DNA of 64,000 nucleotides from Actinomadura sp. NBRC 104425 (lineage in GTDB: Bacteria > Actinomycetota > Actinomycetes > Streptosporangiales > Streptosporangiaceae): positions 179,123 to 243,122 of the forward strand of contig NZ_BSTN01000011.1 in the NCBI RefSeq assembly GCF_030269545.1, written 5' to 3'. Made by a program: the position numbers and the translations under genes. The notes below the pieces were generated by a model. That model ran no database searches and was not told the DNA's origin. It saw only the letters and a list, made by a program, of their open reading frames with translations. Position 1 is the stretch's first letter. Each line of letters begins with the position of its first letter. Positions 44,034 through 51,810 of the stretch are shown piece after piece.

Positions 44034-45524
44034 TCAGGGGTTGCGGCGGCCGCTTTCGACCGCGCCCCGGCCCGTGCCCCTGGCCTTGGTGCCGTTGCCC
44101 TTGGCCTGCCCGTCCACGGCGTCCCCGTCCGCGACACGCGTGCGCCCGTCGCGCCCGGCGGTCTTGCGGGGCTCCGCCGGCCGGGCGCTCTTGAGCGCCT
44201 TGTGCGGGCGCTGCGTGGGCGTCCGCGCGGCCTGCCGCCCGGCCTGCTGCCCGGTCGCGGGCGGGTCGGCGGGCGCGGGCCTGACGGTCACCGACGTGCC
44301 GGGGGCGTTCATGGGGGTGACGTCGTGGTCCTGGCCGCCCAGGCCCATGAACAGCCCGCCGATCAGCACGGTCGCGGCGGCGGCCGCCGCCCCGGCGAGG
44401 ATGCGGACGCGGGCGGTCGACCGCGCGCCGACGTGCCGGATCAGGCCGAACGCCTGGGTGTCGGGGCCCTCGTCGTCCGGGGCCGGACGCGGCCGCGGCA
44501 CCGCCCCGTCCACCGCGGAGAAAGGCGGCGGCAGCAGCGAAGGCGCCGCCCCGCCCGACTTCGGCCGGCCCGCGGCGGGGGAGGCGGGCGTGCCGGGCTG
44601 GCCGACGAGCGTGAGCATCAGGTCGGCGGTCGGCGGCCGCAGGGACGGGTCCTTGGCCAGGGCGGCGCGCACCACCGGCTCCAGTGCCGGGGGCAGCTGC
44701 GACAGGTCGGGCTCCTCGCGCATCACGCGCAGGGCGACCTCGGTGGGCTGGCCCTCGCCGAACGGGGGCCGGCCCGTCCCCGCGTACACGATCAGGCAGC
44801 CCCAGGCGAACACGTCGGCGGCCGGTGTGGCGGCGCCGCCGGACAGCACCTCGGGCGCCATCCAGCCGGGCGTGCCGAGCACGGTGCCGCCGGTGGTGAC
44901 CGTGGACGAGTCCTGCGCGCGGGCGATGCCGAAGTCGATGACCCGGCAGCCGGACAGGGTGAGCATCACGTTGGCGGGCTTGAGGTCGCGGTGCACCAGG
45001 CCCGCCGCGTGGATGGCGGCCAGCGCCGACGCCACGCCCACGGCCACGCCGTGCAGGTCGCCGGGCGGCAGCGGCCCGCCCGCGGTGACCCGGTGCTGCA
45101 GCGACATGCCGCCGACGTACTCGCTGACGATGTACGGGCGGCCGTCCTCCTCGCCGTGCGCCAGCACCCGCGCGGTGCAGAACGAGGCGACCCGTCCGGC
45201 CAGGACGGCCTCGTCGCGGAACCGGCGCCGGTAGGACGGCTGCGCGGCCAGATGGGGATGGATGGTCTTGACCGCCACCCGTCGGCCGGAGTCCGGATCG
45301 CGGCCCAGGTAGACGGTGCCCATGCCGCCCGAGCCGATCCGACCGAGCAGCGGATATCCGCCCACCTCCCGGGGGTCGTCGGACTCCAGGGGGCCCAGGT
45401 CGTCGGCCGGGGTGCCGGTCGCGTGCGGGGTGCCGGTCGCGTGCGGGGTGCCGGTCGCGTGCGGGGTGCCGGTTGTGTGCGGGGTGCCGGTTGCGTGCGG
45501 GGTGCCGGTTGCGTGCGCGTCCAT
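44034..45524 (-). CDS. Membrane Ser/Thr protein kinase (Hanks type) with N-terminal hexapeptide repeats
   Basis: 496 aa. N-terminal 40 residues are six copies of A/T-T-G-T-P-H. Kinase domain ~52-310: Gly loop GRIGSGGMGTVYLGRD, K86 (VAVKTI), catalytic D180 (VHRDLKPANVML), D197 (IDFGIA), and APEVLSGG. A Pro-rich juxtamembrane region leads to one TM near residue 385 (ILAGAAAAAATVLIGGLFMGLGG), then an extracellular Lys/Arg/Pro-rich tail, without PASTA domains. ATG 45524 has GAGGT upstream; an ATG at 45557 is in frame. Convergent with the PP2C gene, so kinase and phosphatase may act on common substrates. Confidence 0.92.
   Translation of the reverse strand: MDAHATGTPHATGTPHTTGTPHATGTPHATGTPHATGTPADDLGPLESDDPREVGGYPLLGRIGSGGMGTVYLGRDPDSGRRVAVKTIHPHLAAQPSYRRRFRDEAVLAGRVASFCTARVLAHGEEDGRPYIVSEYVGGMSLQHRVTAGGPLPPGDLHGVAVGVASALAAIHAAGLVHRDLKPANVMLTLSGCRVIDFGIARAQDSSTVTTGGTVLGTPGWMAPEVLSGGAATPAADVFAWGCLIVYAGTGRPPFGEGQPTEVALRVMREEPDLSQLPPALEPVVRAALAKDPSLRPPTADLMLTLVGQPGTPASPAAGRPKSGGAAPSLLPPPFSAVDGAVPRPRPAPDDEGPDTQAFGLIRHVGARSTARVRILAGAAAAAATVLIGGLFMGLGGQDHDVTPMNAPGTSVTVRPAPADPPATGQQAGRQAARTPTQRPHKALKSARPAEPRKTAGRDGRTRVADGDAVDGQAKGNGTKARGTGRGAVESGRRNP
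45409..45516 (-). repeat. 18-bp tandem repeat, 6 copies, in the kinase gene
   Basis: Six 18-bp units of pattern GGGGTGCCGGTYGCGTGC on the + strand, five near identical and one with TTGTGTGC, encode the ATGTPH repeats at the N-terminus of the kinase. In-frame array that could vary in copy number. Confidence 0.9.
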
Positions 45525-45918
45525 GCCGTACCTCGTGACCCCTTTCGAGACCTGCATTCCGGACTTCCCCGATTGCGTCCAAGTATGGTGCCGGATACCC
45601 GATCGCGGGGGGACGTCCGCGCAAACGCGGGTGGAAACGTGATCGTCACCTTGATGTAGCACTGAGTGCACGAACGTCGGGCACAGTAGTTCCCGGATCG
45701 GCAACCGGCCGGCCTCGCCGGATCCTCCTCGGCGCGCGAGGCGCCGGTTGGCGGCACCGAAGGCGATGTCCGCGCGGACGGCACCCCAGGGGTGGGAGGT
45801 ATCGTCCGCGCGGGCATCGATCTGTTCACCCGTGTCTTCCCAGCTCAGACGGTGGACCGCTGAACGCTTGGCGCAAATCATGCAATACCCATTGACTTTA
45901 TAGGGAATCGGCGCCAGG
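45525..45918. other. Divergent intergenic region between kinase and FMN reductase
   Basis: 394 bp, AT-richer than the neighbours near 45870-45905. Contains candidate promoter elements for the FMN reductase (TTGACT at 45892-45897) but no clean pairing with a -10. No gene supported. Confidence 0.45.
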
Positions 45919-46449
45919 ATGACGGACGTGAGCTTCACGGTCATCGTCGGCAACCCCCGTCCCGCCTCCCGCACCGCGACCGCGGCGGCCGCCGCCGCAC
46001 GCGCCGTGGCCGAGGCGGCCGGGCTGCCCGACGCCCCGGACGTCGTCGACCTGTCGGCCCTCGGCCCGGCGCTGCTGGAGGACCCCGCGCCGCAGGTCGT
46101 GACCGACGCGCTCGACCGCGTCCGCGCGTCCGATCTGCTGCTGGTCGCCTCCCCCACCTACAAGGGCACCTACACCGGGCTGCTCAAGGCCTTCCTCGAC
46201 CTGCTGCCGTACCGGGCGCTGGCCGGCAAGACCGCGCTGCCGCTGCTGGTGGTGGGCGCGCCGCAGCACGCGCTGGCCGTGGAGGTCCACCTGCGACCCC
46301 TGCTCGTAGAGCTGGGCGCGACGGTCCCGACACCGGGGCTGGCGCTGCCGGAGGAACAGCTCATCGCCCCCGACGCCGTGCTGGCGGAGTGGGCCGGGCA
46401 GGTCGTCCCCGCCGTCCGGGGCGCTCCAGCGGCGGGGACTGTCCGGTGA
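45919..46449 (+). CDS. NADPH-dependent FMN reductase family protein
   Basis: 176 aa flavodoxin fold. VIVGNPRPASRTATAAAAAA is the FMN phosphate loop (GNPRPxSRT, as in SsuE/MsuE-type reductases), ASPTYKGTYTGLLKAFLDLLP the isoalloxazine-binding segment, then PLLVVGAPQHALAVEVHLRPLLVELGA. It reduces FMN with NAD(P)H, usually to feed a two-component monooxygenase; a luciferase-like monooxygenase gene is 7 kb away but not linked. ATG 45919. Intact, unlike the fragment at 25.3 kb. Confidence 0.9.
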   Translation: MTDVSFTVIVGNPRPASRTATAAAAAARAVAEAAGLPDAPDVVDLSALGPALLEDPAPQVVTDALDRVRASDLLLVASPTYKGTYTGLLKAFLDLLPYRALAGKTALPLLVVGAPQHALAVEVHLRPLLVELGATVPTPGLALPEEQLIAPDAVLAEWAGQVVPAVRGAPAAGTVR

Positions 46450-46679
46450 CCGGGGCGGTGTTGGCACGGCCTGTCCCGGTCACCGGCCGCGTCCCCGCAG
46501 GTCACGGCGCATCCGCAGACCGCGCAGCACAAGCCGGGCGGGCAGGTTTCGCCCCGCTGCCCCTCGGTTATAACCGGACCTGCTGATCGTTCGGTTTTCC
46601 CGTTTCGGCAGGCCCCCCGGCCCTCGGGAACCGTCGACGCAACCAGTCGTAGGCGGTCGGGGACGGGAGGGCGCCGCGC

Positions 46680-48068
46680 ATGCCACGTCGCCGACTGCGC
46701 TGCCCGCCCCCGTCGGAGTGGTCGCTGCGGACGCGGGTGACGGTCGCGGTGACCGTCATCATGGGCTGCCTGCTGGCGCTCGCCCTGGTCGGCTTCTACC
46801 TGATGCTGCGCTGGACGCTGCAGGACCAGCTGAACCAGCGCGGCCGCGAGGCCCTCTACGACCTGTCCGCCTTCGTCCGCCTGCACGACCCCCGGGGCGA
46901 GGACGTGCTGCGGACGCAGGACGACGGGTTCAACCTGCTGCAGTCGGTGGACGACCAGGACCGGGTGCTGGCCTCCAGCGCGCCCCTGGCCGGATACCCG
47001 CCGATCTCCGAACTGCATCCCTCCCGCCCCGGGGAGGTCGTGAGCGAGCTGCTGAGCGTCCGCGGGATCCACCACAAGGTCTACGTCTCGGCCACGCGGG
47101 TGCGGGCGCACGCCGGATGGCGCACCGTCTACGCCGGGGTGCCCGAGTACAACTACACGGCCGTCCAGCGGCTGCTCGCGGTCTCCCTGGGCGCGGGCGT
47201 TCCGCTGTTCATGGCGGCGATGGCCTGGCTGGTGTGGACCGCGGTGCGGCGGGCGCTGTCGCCGATGCGGGCGATGAGCGCCGAGCTCGCCGCGATCAGC
47301 GGCGGCGAGCCGTACGGGCGGGTGTCGGTGCCGGGCGGCCACGACGAGATCGCCGAACTGGGCGAGGAGATCAACCTGGCGCTGATGCGGCTGCAGCGGA
47401 CGGTGGAGCGGCAGCGCGCGTTCACCGCGGACGTCTCGCACGAGCTGCGCAGCCCGCTGACCGGCCTGCGGGCGCAGCTGGAGGACGCGCTGGAGAACCC
47501 CGAGGACGAGCAGTGGCCCGCCGTGGCGCGCGCCGCCCTGGACGACGCCGACCGGCTGCAGCGCATCGTCGCCGACCTGCTGCTCATGGCCCGCCTGGAG
47601 GCGGGCGTGCAGATGGAGCGCCGCCCGGTCGACCTGGGGGAGCTGGCCCGCGAGGAGCTGGCGCGGGGGCGCGGCGAGGTGCCCATCGAGCTGTCGGCCG
47701 AGCCGGGCGTGGTGGTGCTGGGCAGCCCCGACCACCTGCGCCGGCTGCTGGTCAACCTGCTGGACAACGCCGAGCACTACGCCCGCTCCCGGGTGTGGGT
47801 GCGGGTGCGCGCCATCGAACCGCGCATCGCCGAACTGGAGGTCCTCGACGACGGACCCGGCATCGCCCCCGAGGACCGCGAGCGGGTGTTCCTGCGCTTC
47901 CAGCGGCTCGGCGGGGCCCGGCGGCGCGAGCACGGCGGCACCGGCCTCGGCCTGCCGATCTCCCGCGACATCGCGATCGTGCACGGCGGCAGCCTGAACG
48001 TGGTCGACAGCGACCTGGGCGCCTGCCTCCAGCTCCACCTTCCCCTGGCCCGTCCCCACGAGCGCTGA
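46680..48068 (+). CDS. Orphan sensor histidine kinase
   Basis: 462 aa. TM helices at ~20-45 and ~165-187 flank a periplasmic-side domain, then a HAMP-like linker, dimerisation H-box FTADVSHELRSPLTGLRAQLEDAL with phosphorylatable H254, N-box LLVNLLDNAEHYAR, G1 DDGPGIAPEDRERVF and G2 GGTGLGLPISRDIAIVHGG. No response regulator lies beside it, so its partner is elsewhere. An ATG directly after GGGCGCCGCGC. Signal unknown. Confidence 0.92.
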   Translation: MPRRRLRCPPPSEWSLRTRVTVAVTVIMGCLLALALVGFYLMLRWTLQDQLNQRGREALYDLSAFVRLHDPRGEDVLRTQDDGFNLLQSVDDQDRVLASSAPLAGYPPISELHPSRPGEVVSELLSVRGIHHKVYVSATRVRAHAGWRTVYAGVPEYNYTAVQRLLAVSLGAGVPLFMAAMAWLVWTAVRRALSPMRAMSAELAAISGGEPYGRVSVPGGHDEIAELGEEINLALMRLQRTVERQRAFTADVSHELRSPLTGLRAQLEDALENPEDEQWPAVARAALDDADRLQRIVADLLLMARLEAGVQMERRPVDLGELAREELARGRGEVPIELSAEPGVVVLGSPDHLRRLLVNLLDNAEHYARSRVWVRVRAIEPRIAELEVLDDGPGIAPEDRERVFLRFQRLGGARRREHGGTGLGLPISRDIAIVHGGSLNVVDSDLGACLQLHLPLARPHER

Positions 48069-48092
48069 GGCCGCCCCGCTACGCTCGGGGAC

Positions 48093-49667
48093 ATGAACGG
48101 CGGGCCGCGATCACGACCGTCCCGTTCCCCCGGAGCGGCACCGGCGGAGCGGTCGTCGGGCGGCGCGCGGCGCGGCATGCGGGCCGCGGCGCTGGTCGCC
48201 CGCGTCCTCGACCCCGGCAGCTGGGTCTGCTGGGACCGGCCGCCGGCCCCCGTGGCCGAACCCGGCTCGCCCTATGCGCGGGAGCTGGCGGCCGCCCGCG
48301 AGCGCAGTGGCTGCGACGAGGCCGTCATCACCGGCGAGGGACGGCTGCGCGGACGGCGCGTGGCGTTCGTGGTGTCGGAGTTCGGCTTCCTCGCCGGGTC
48401 GATCGGCGTGGCCACCGCCGACCGGATCGTCGCCGCCGTGGAACGCGCGACCCGCGAACGGCTGCCGCTGCTGGCCGCGCCGTCGTCCGGCGGCACCCGC
48501 ATGCAGGAGGGCACGGTCGCGTTCGTGCAGATGGCCCGGATCGCCGCCGCCGTCATGGCGCACCGCGCGGCCGGGCTGCCCTACCTGGTCTACCTGCGGC
48601 ATCCCACCACCGGCGGGGTGCTGGCGTCCTGGGGCTCGCTCGGGCACGTCACCGCCGCCGAGCCGGGCGCGCTGATCGGCTTCCTCGGGCCGCGCGTCCA
48701 CCGGGCGCTGCGCGGCGAACCGTTCCCCGACGGCGTGCAGGTCGCCGAGAACCTGGCCGCCAAGGGGCTGGTGGACGCCGTCGTCGGCATCGACGAGCTG
48801 GCCGACAGCACCTCCCGCGCGCTGAACGTGCTGTGCGGTGCCCCCGCGCCGCGCACGCCGCCGCCCGCCCCGCAGTCCCTGGCGGCGTACTTCGAGCAAC
48901 CGCCGGACGTGCCCGCCTGGGAGTCGATCTCCCGCTCGCGTCGTCCGGAGCGGCCCGGCGTCCGCGACCTGCTGCGCCACGGCGCGTCCGACGTGACGCC
49001 GCTGTCGGGGACGGGCGAGGGCGAGGCCGACCCCGGGCTGCTGCTCGCACTCGCCCGCTTCGGCTCGGCGCCCTGCGTGGTCGTGGGCCAGGACCGGGTC
49101 AGCCAGCGCTCCGGCCATCCGCTCGGGCCCGCCGGGCTGCGCGTCGCCCGCCGCGGCATGCGCCTGGCCGCCGAGCTGGGCCTGCCGTTGCTGACCGTGG
49201 TGGACACCCCCGGAGCGGTGCTGTCGGCCGAGGCGGAGGAGCGCGGCCTGGCCGGGGAGATCGCCCGCTGCCTGGCCGAGTTGATCACGCTCGCCGCGCC
49301 CACGCTGTGCCTGCTGCTCGGCGAGGGCAGCGGGGGAGCGGCGCTGGCGCTGATGCCCGCCGACCGGGTGCTGTGCGCACGGCACGCCTGGCTGTCGCCG
49401 CTGCCGCCCGAGGGCGCCTCGGCGATCGTGCACCGCACCACCGCCCGGGCGGCCGAGATGGCCGCGGCGCAGGGCGTGCGCTCCGCCGACCTGCTGCGTG
49501 ACGGCATCGTCGACGCGGTCGTCGCCGAGCGCCCCGACGCCGCCGACGAACCCGGGGCGTTCTGCACGCGGCTGGCCGTCGTCCTCGAACACGAGCTGGC
49601 GAACCTGCCCGCCGCCGACCAGGCCGCCCGTGCGGCCCGCCACCGCCGGCTCGGCCGGACGGGCTGA
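48093..49667 (+). CDS. Fused acetyl-CoA carboxylase carboxyltransferase (AccD-AccA type)
   Basis: 524 aa. The N-terminal half resembles AccD (TGEGRLRGRRVAFVVSEFGFLAGSIGVATADRIV, APSSGGTRMQEGTVAFVQMARI) and the C-terminal half AccA (LPLLTVVDTPGAVLSAEAEERGLAGEIARCLAEL, LLLGEGSGGAALALMPADRVL). The N-terminal zinc ribbon of E. coli AccD is missing. Catalyses carboxyl transfer from carboxybiotin to acetyl-CoA; this single-chain form is known in actinobacteria. No biotin carboxylase gene is in the window. ATG 48093 follows TACGCT by 7 bp, so likely leaderless. Confidence 0.88.
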   Translation: MNGGPRSRPSRSPGAAPAERSSGGARRGMRAAALVARVLDPGSWVCWDRPPAPVAEPGSPYARELAAARERSGCDEAVITGEGRLRGRRVAFVVSEFGFLAGSIGVATADRIVAAVERATRERLPLLAAPSSGGTRMQEGTVAFVQMARIAAAVMAHRAAGLPYLVYLRHPTTGGVLASWGSLGHVTAAEPGALIGFLGPRVHRALRGEPFPDGVQVAENLAAKGLVDAVVGIDELADSTSRALNVLCGAPAPRTPPPAPQSLAAYFEQPPDVPAWESISRSRRPERPGVRDLLRHGASDVTPLSGTGEGEADPGLLLALARFGSAPCVVVGQDRVSQRSGHPLGPAGLRVARRGMRLAAELGLPLLTVVDTPGAVLSAEAEERGLAGEIARCLAELITLAAPTLCLLLGEGSGGAALALMPADRVLCARHAWLSPLPPEGASAIVHRTTARAAEMAAAQGVRSADLLRDGIVDAVVAERPDAADEPGAFCTRLAVVLEHELANLPAADQAARAARHRRLGRTG

Positions 49668-49691
49668 CCGCCGCGGGCCGCGTCGCGGGGC

Positions 49692-50729
49692 TCAGACCTT
49701 CTCGTGCTCGCGCCGCTCGGCGCGCTCCTCCGCACGCTCGCGGCGCGGCTCCTCCCCGGCCGGCTTCTTCTCGCCCTGCGCGCCGACCGCCTCCTCGTGG
49801 CTCACCACAACCTCGCTGTCGCGGATTTCGCCGCGCCATCCGTGGAGTTCTTCGGGGTGGGTGAGGACGTGGTTGGTGAGGTGGCGGCGGAATTGTTTGA
49901 GTTCGAGGCGGGTGCGGCGTCCTTGGGCGCGCCAGAGGTTGGCGGTTTTCTCGAAGAAGCCTTTGGGGTGGTATTCGAGGTTGACGAGGACGCGGGTCAT
50001 GTCGGGTGCGAGTTCGTGGAAGGTGATGCTGCCGTCGACGTGGCCTTTGGCGCCTTTGGATTGCCAGACGATTTTTTCGTCGGGTGTCTGCTGGGTGATG
50101 GTGGATTCCCAGCTTCGTGTGGACCAGAAGATCTGTGCGGTCCAGGTGAGCTTCTCGTCGCTTTCCTGGTTGACGCTGATGACCTTCTTCATGAAGGACG
50201 GGAAGTCCTCGAACCGGGTCCACTGGTCGTAGACCATGCGGCGCGGTGCGCCGATGTCGATCTGCTCGACGATGTTGGTCACCTTGACCTTCTTGCCGCC
50301 GCCGCGTCCGCCGCGTCCGGTGACCTTGTCCAGCAGGCCCTTGCGCTCCTTCGGCCCGCCGCCGGCTGCCCCGGTCTCGCCGCCGGCGGTCCGCCCGGTC
50401 TCGGCCGGTGCCTCTTGCGCGGCGGAGGAGACCGCGGACTTGGCCGTGGACACCGCCGACTTCGCCGCGGAACCGGCCGCGCCCGCCGCGCCGCCCTCCT
50501 TCTCACGCTGCAGGCGGCCGATCACCCGCGCGGCCGCGACCGAGGCCGCGACCCCGAGCAGCGCCCCTGCGGCGGCGCCTGTCGTCCGGTTGACGGGGAT
50601 CGGTATCTTGCCCCCGCCCGCGGTCAGCATGTCGGTGACCCGGTCCACCGGCGACTGCTTGCCGCCGATCGGAAGCCGTTTGGCGAGCCGTCCCATCACC
50701 AGCCGGGTCGTCCTCTTGGGCAGTTTCAT
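49692..50729 (-). CDS. SRPBCC-domain protein A (downstream gene of duplicated pair)
   Basis: 345 aa. N-terminal segment ~1-70 ends in a Gly/Ala-rich hydrophobic helix (GAAAGALLGVAASVAAARVIG), then a low-complexity Ala/Gly/Lys linker, then an SRPBCC/START-like domain from residue ~165 (KVTNIVEQIDIGAPRRMVYDQWTRFEDFPSFMKKV) and a charged tail. The SRPBCC DNA is a copy of the same part of gene B. From memory, proteins of this family occur in actinobacterial gas-vesicle clusters, but no gvp gene is visible. Its ATG overlaps the stop of gene B (ATGA). Role unknown. Confidence 0.87.
   Translation of the reverse strand: MKLPKRTTRLVMGRLAKRLPIGGKQSPVDRVTDMLTAGGGKIPIPVNRTTGAAAGALLGVAASVAAARVIGRLQREKEGGAAGAAGSAAKSAVSTAKSAVSSAAQEAPAETGRTAGGETGAAGGGPKERKGLLDKVTGRGGRGGGKKVKVTNIVEQIDIGAPRRMVYDQWTRFEDFPSFMKKVISVNQESDEKLTWTAQIFWSTRSWESTITQQTPDEKIVWQSKGAKGHVDGSITFHELAPDMTRVLVNLEYHPKGFFEKTANLWRAQGRRTRLELKQFRRHLTNHVLTHPEELHGWRGEIRDSEVVVSHEEAVGAQGEKKPAGEEPRRERAEERAERREHEKV
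49818..50298. repeat. 481-bp direct repeat, copy 1 (SRPBCC coding region of gene A)
   Basis: Aligned by eye with 50810-51290 (offset 992 bp) and appears base-for-base identical over 481 bp, with abrupt divergence at both ends. Codon choice inside it differs somewhat from its neighbours (more T/A at third positions). Confidence 0.9.
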
Positions 50730-51592
50730 GATGCGTAGACCTCCGCCTGACTCGTCGATGCCTGCGTGACCGTCCGGACACCGCCCCCGTGCTCGCCGAC
50801 GACCTGGCCGTCGCGGATTTCGCCGCGCCATCCGTGGAGTTCTTCGGGGTGGGTGAGGACGTGGTTGGTGAGGTGGCGGCGGAATTGTTTGAGTTCGAGG
50901 CGGGTGCGGCGTCCTTGGGCGCGCCAGAGGTTGGCGGTTTTCTCGAAGAAGCCTTTGGGGTGGTATTCGAGGTTGACGAGGACGCGGGTCATGTCGGGTG
51001 CGAGTTCGTGGAAGGTGATGCTGCCGTCGACGTGGCCTTTGGCGCCTTTGGATTGCCAGACGATTTTTTCGTCGGGTGTCTGCTGGGTGATGGTGGATTC
51101 CCAGCTTCGTGTGGACCAGAAGATCTGTGCGGTCCAGGTGAGCTTCTCGTCGCTTTCCTGGTTGACGCTGATGACCTTCTTCATGAAGGACGGGAAGTCC
51201 TCGAACCGGGTCCACTGGTCGTAGACCATGCGGCGCGGTGCGCCGATGTCGATCTGCTCGACGATGTTGGTCACCTTGACCTTCTTGCCGTCGCCGAAGA
51301 TCCCCTTGAGCGTCTCCTTGACCACGGTCCACACCGCGCTCACCGCGGCGCGCGCCACCGACCTGCCCTCGGCCAGCGCCCGCGCACCCGCCAGCGCCCC
51401 CTTCAGCACCGGGCCGCCGTGCTCGGCCTTCGCCGTCAACTTGCGCACCGCGCGGTCCACTTTGGCGTCCAACCGCGTGGTCAGCGCCCGCGTCAGCCGC
51501 CATCCCGGCTCCACCCTGCGGACCGCCGCCGCCACGGCGCGGGCGCCGAGATACACCGCGACGCCTGCGACCAGTCCCGTCCGAAACCTCAT
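50726..51592 (-). CDS. SRPBCC-domain protein B (upstream gene of duplicated pair)
   Basis: 288 aa. A short hydrophobic N-terminus (FRTGLVAGVAVYLGARAVAAAV) looks like a membrane segment, then a charged linker to ~residue 102, then the SRPBCC domain (KVTNIVEQIDIGAPRRMVYDQW; WSTRSWESTITQQTPDEKIVW; HELAPDMTRVLVNLEYHPKGFFEKTANLW) and a short tail. The ATG has GAGGTGCAGG upstream and a sigma-B-like promoter precedes it. The two proteins share an identical domain but different N-termini, so they may be anchored or targeted differently. Operon order B then A. Confidence 0.87.
   Translation of the reverse strand: MRFRTGLVAGVAVYLGARAVAAAVRRVEPGWRLTRALTTRLDAKVDRAVRKLTAKAEHGGPVLKGALAGARALAEGRSVARAAVSAVWTVVKETLKGIFGDGKKVKVTNIVEQIDIGAPRRMVYDQWTRFEDFPSFMKKVISVNQESDEKLTWTAQIFWSTRSWESTITQQTPDEKIVWQSKGAKGHVDGSITFHELAPDMTRVLVNLEYHPKGFFEKTANLWRAQGRRTRLELKQFRRHLTNHVLTHPEELHGWRGEIRDGQVVGEHGGGVRTVTQASTSQAEVYAS
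50810..51290. repeat. 481-bp direct repeat, copy 2 (SRPBCC coding region of gene B)
   Basis: Partner of 49818-50298; no mismatch seen in a direct reading. Perfect identity of DNA, including synonymous sites, means recent duplication or ongoing gene conversion. Confidence 0.9.
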
Positions 51593-51632
51593 GTGTCCTG
51601 CACCTCGCCTGAACGACGGCTTGTGCCCGCAC

Positions 51633-51656
51633 TACCCCGGACATATGGGGCGAAAC
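51633..51656 (-). promoter_or_regulatory. Sigma-B-like promoter of the SRPBCC operon
   Basis: On the minus strand, GTTT (51656-51653) and GGGTA (51637-51633), 15 bp apart, match the actinomycete stress sigma-B pattern GNNT-N14-16-GGGTAC/T except for the final base. Transcription would begin ~30 bp before the ATG of gene B. Confidence 0.5.
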
Positions 51657-51756
51657 AACAACTTCGCCGGCGGGCCAGGTGCATTCCGCTTTCGGTGCGT
51701 GAAAGCAAAAACCCCTTAAAAGCGGCACGGGGGAGGGGACGGTCACGGGCGGCCGG

Positions 51757-51782
51757 GGCCGGCGGGAGCGCCCCCGCCGGCC
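51757..51782 (-). terminator. Terminator-like hairpin after the aldehyde dehydrogenase gene
   Basis: GGCCGGCGGG (51757-51766) / CCCGCCGGCC (51773-51782), perfect 10-bp stem with 6-nt loop, 28 bp downstream of the aldehyde dehydrogenase stop. Confidence 0.6.
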
Positions 51783-51810
51783 GCCTCGTCCGCCGCGCGG
51801 CCGGGCACGG

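Noticed and set aside
49692..51592. Part of a gas-vesicle cluster
   Set aside because: SRPBCC proteins resemble gas-vesicle-associated ones, but no GvpA, GvpF/L, GvpK or other gvp gene is visible in the window.
50730..51746. N-terminal extension of SRPBCC gene A to give a 684-aa protein
   Set aside because: The extension runs through gene B in another frame; gene A has a good start overlapping the stop of gene B.
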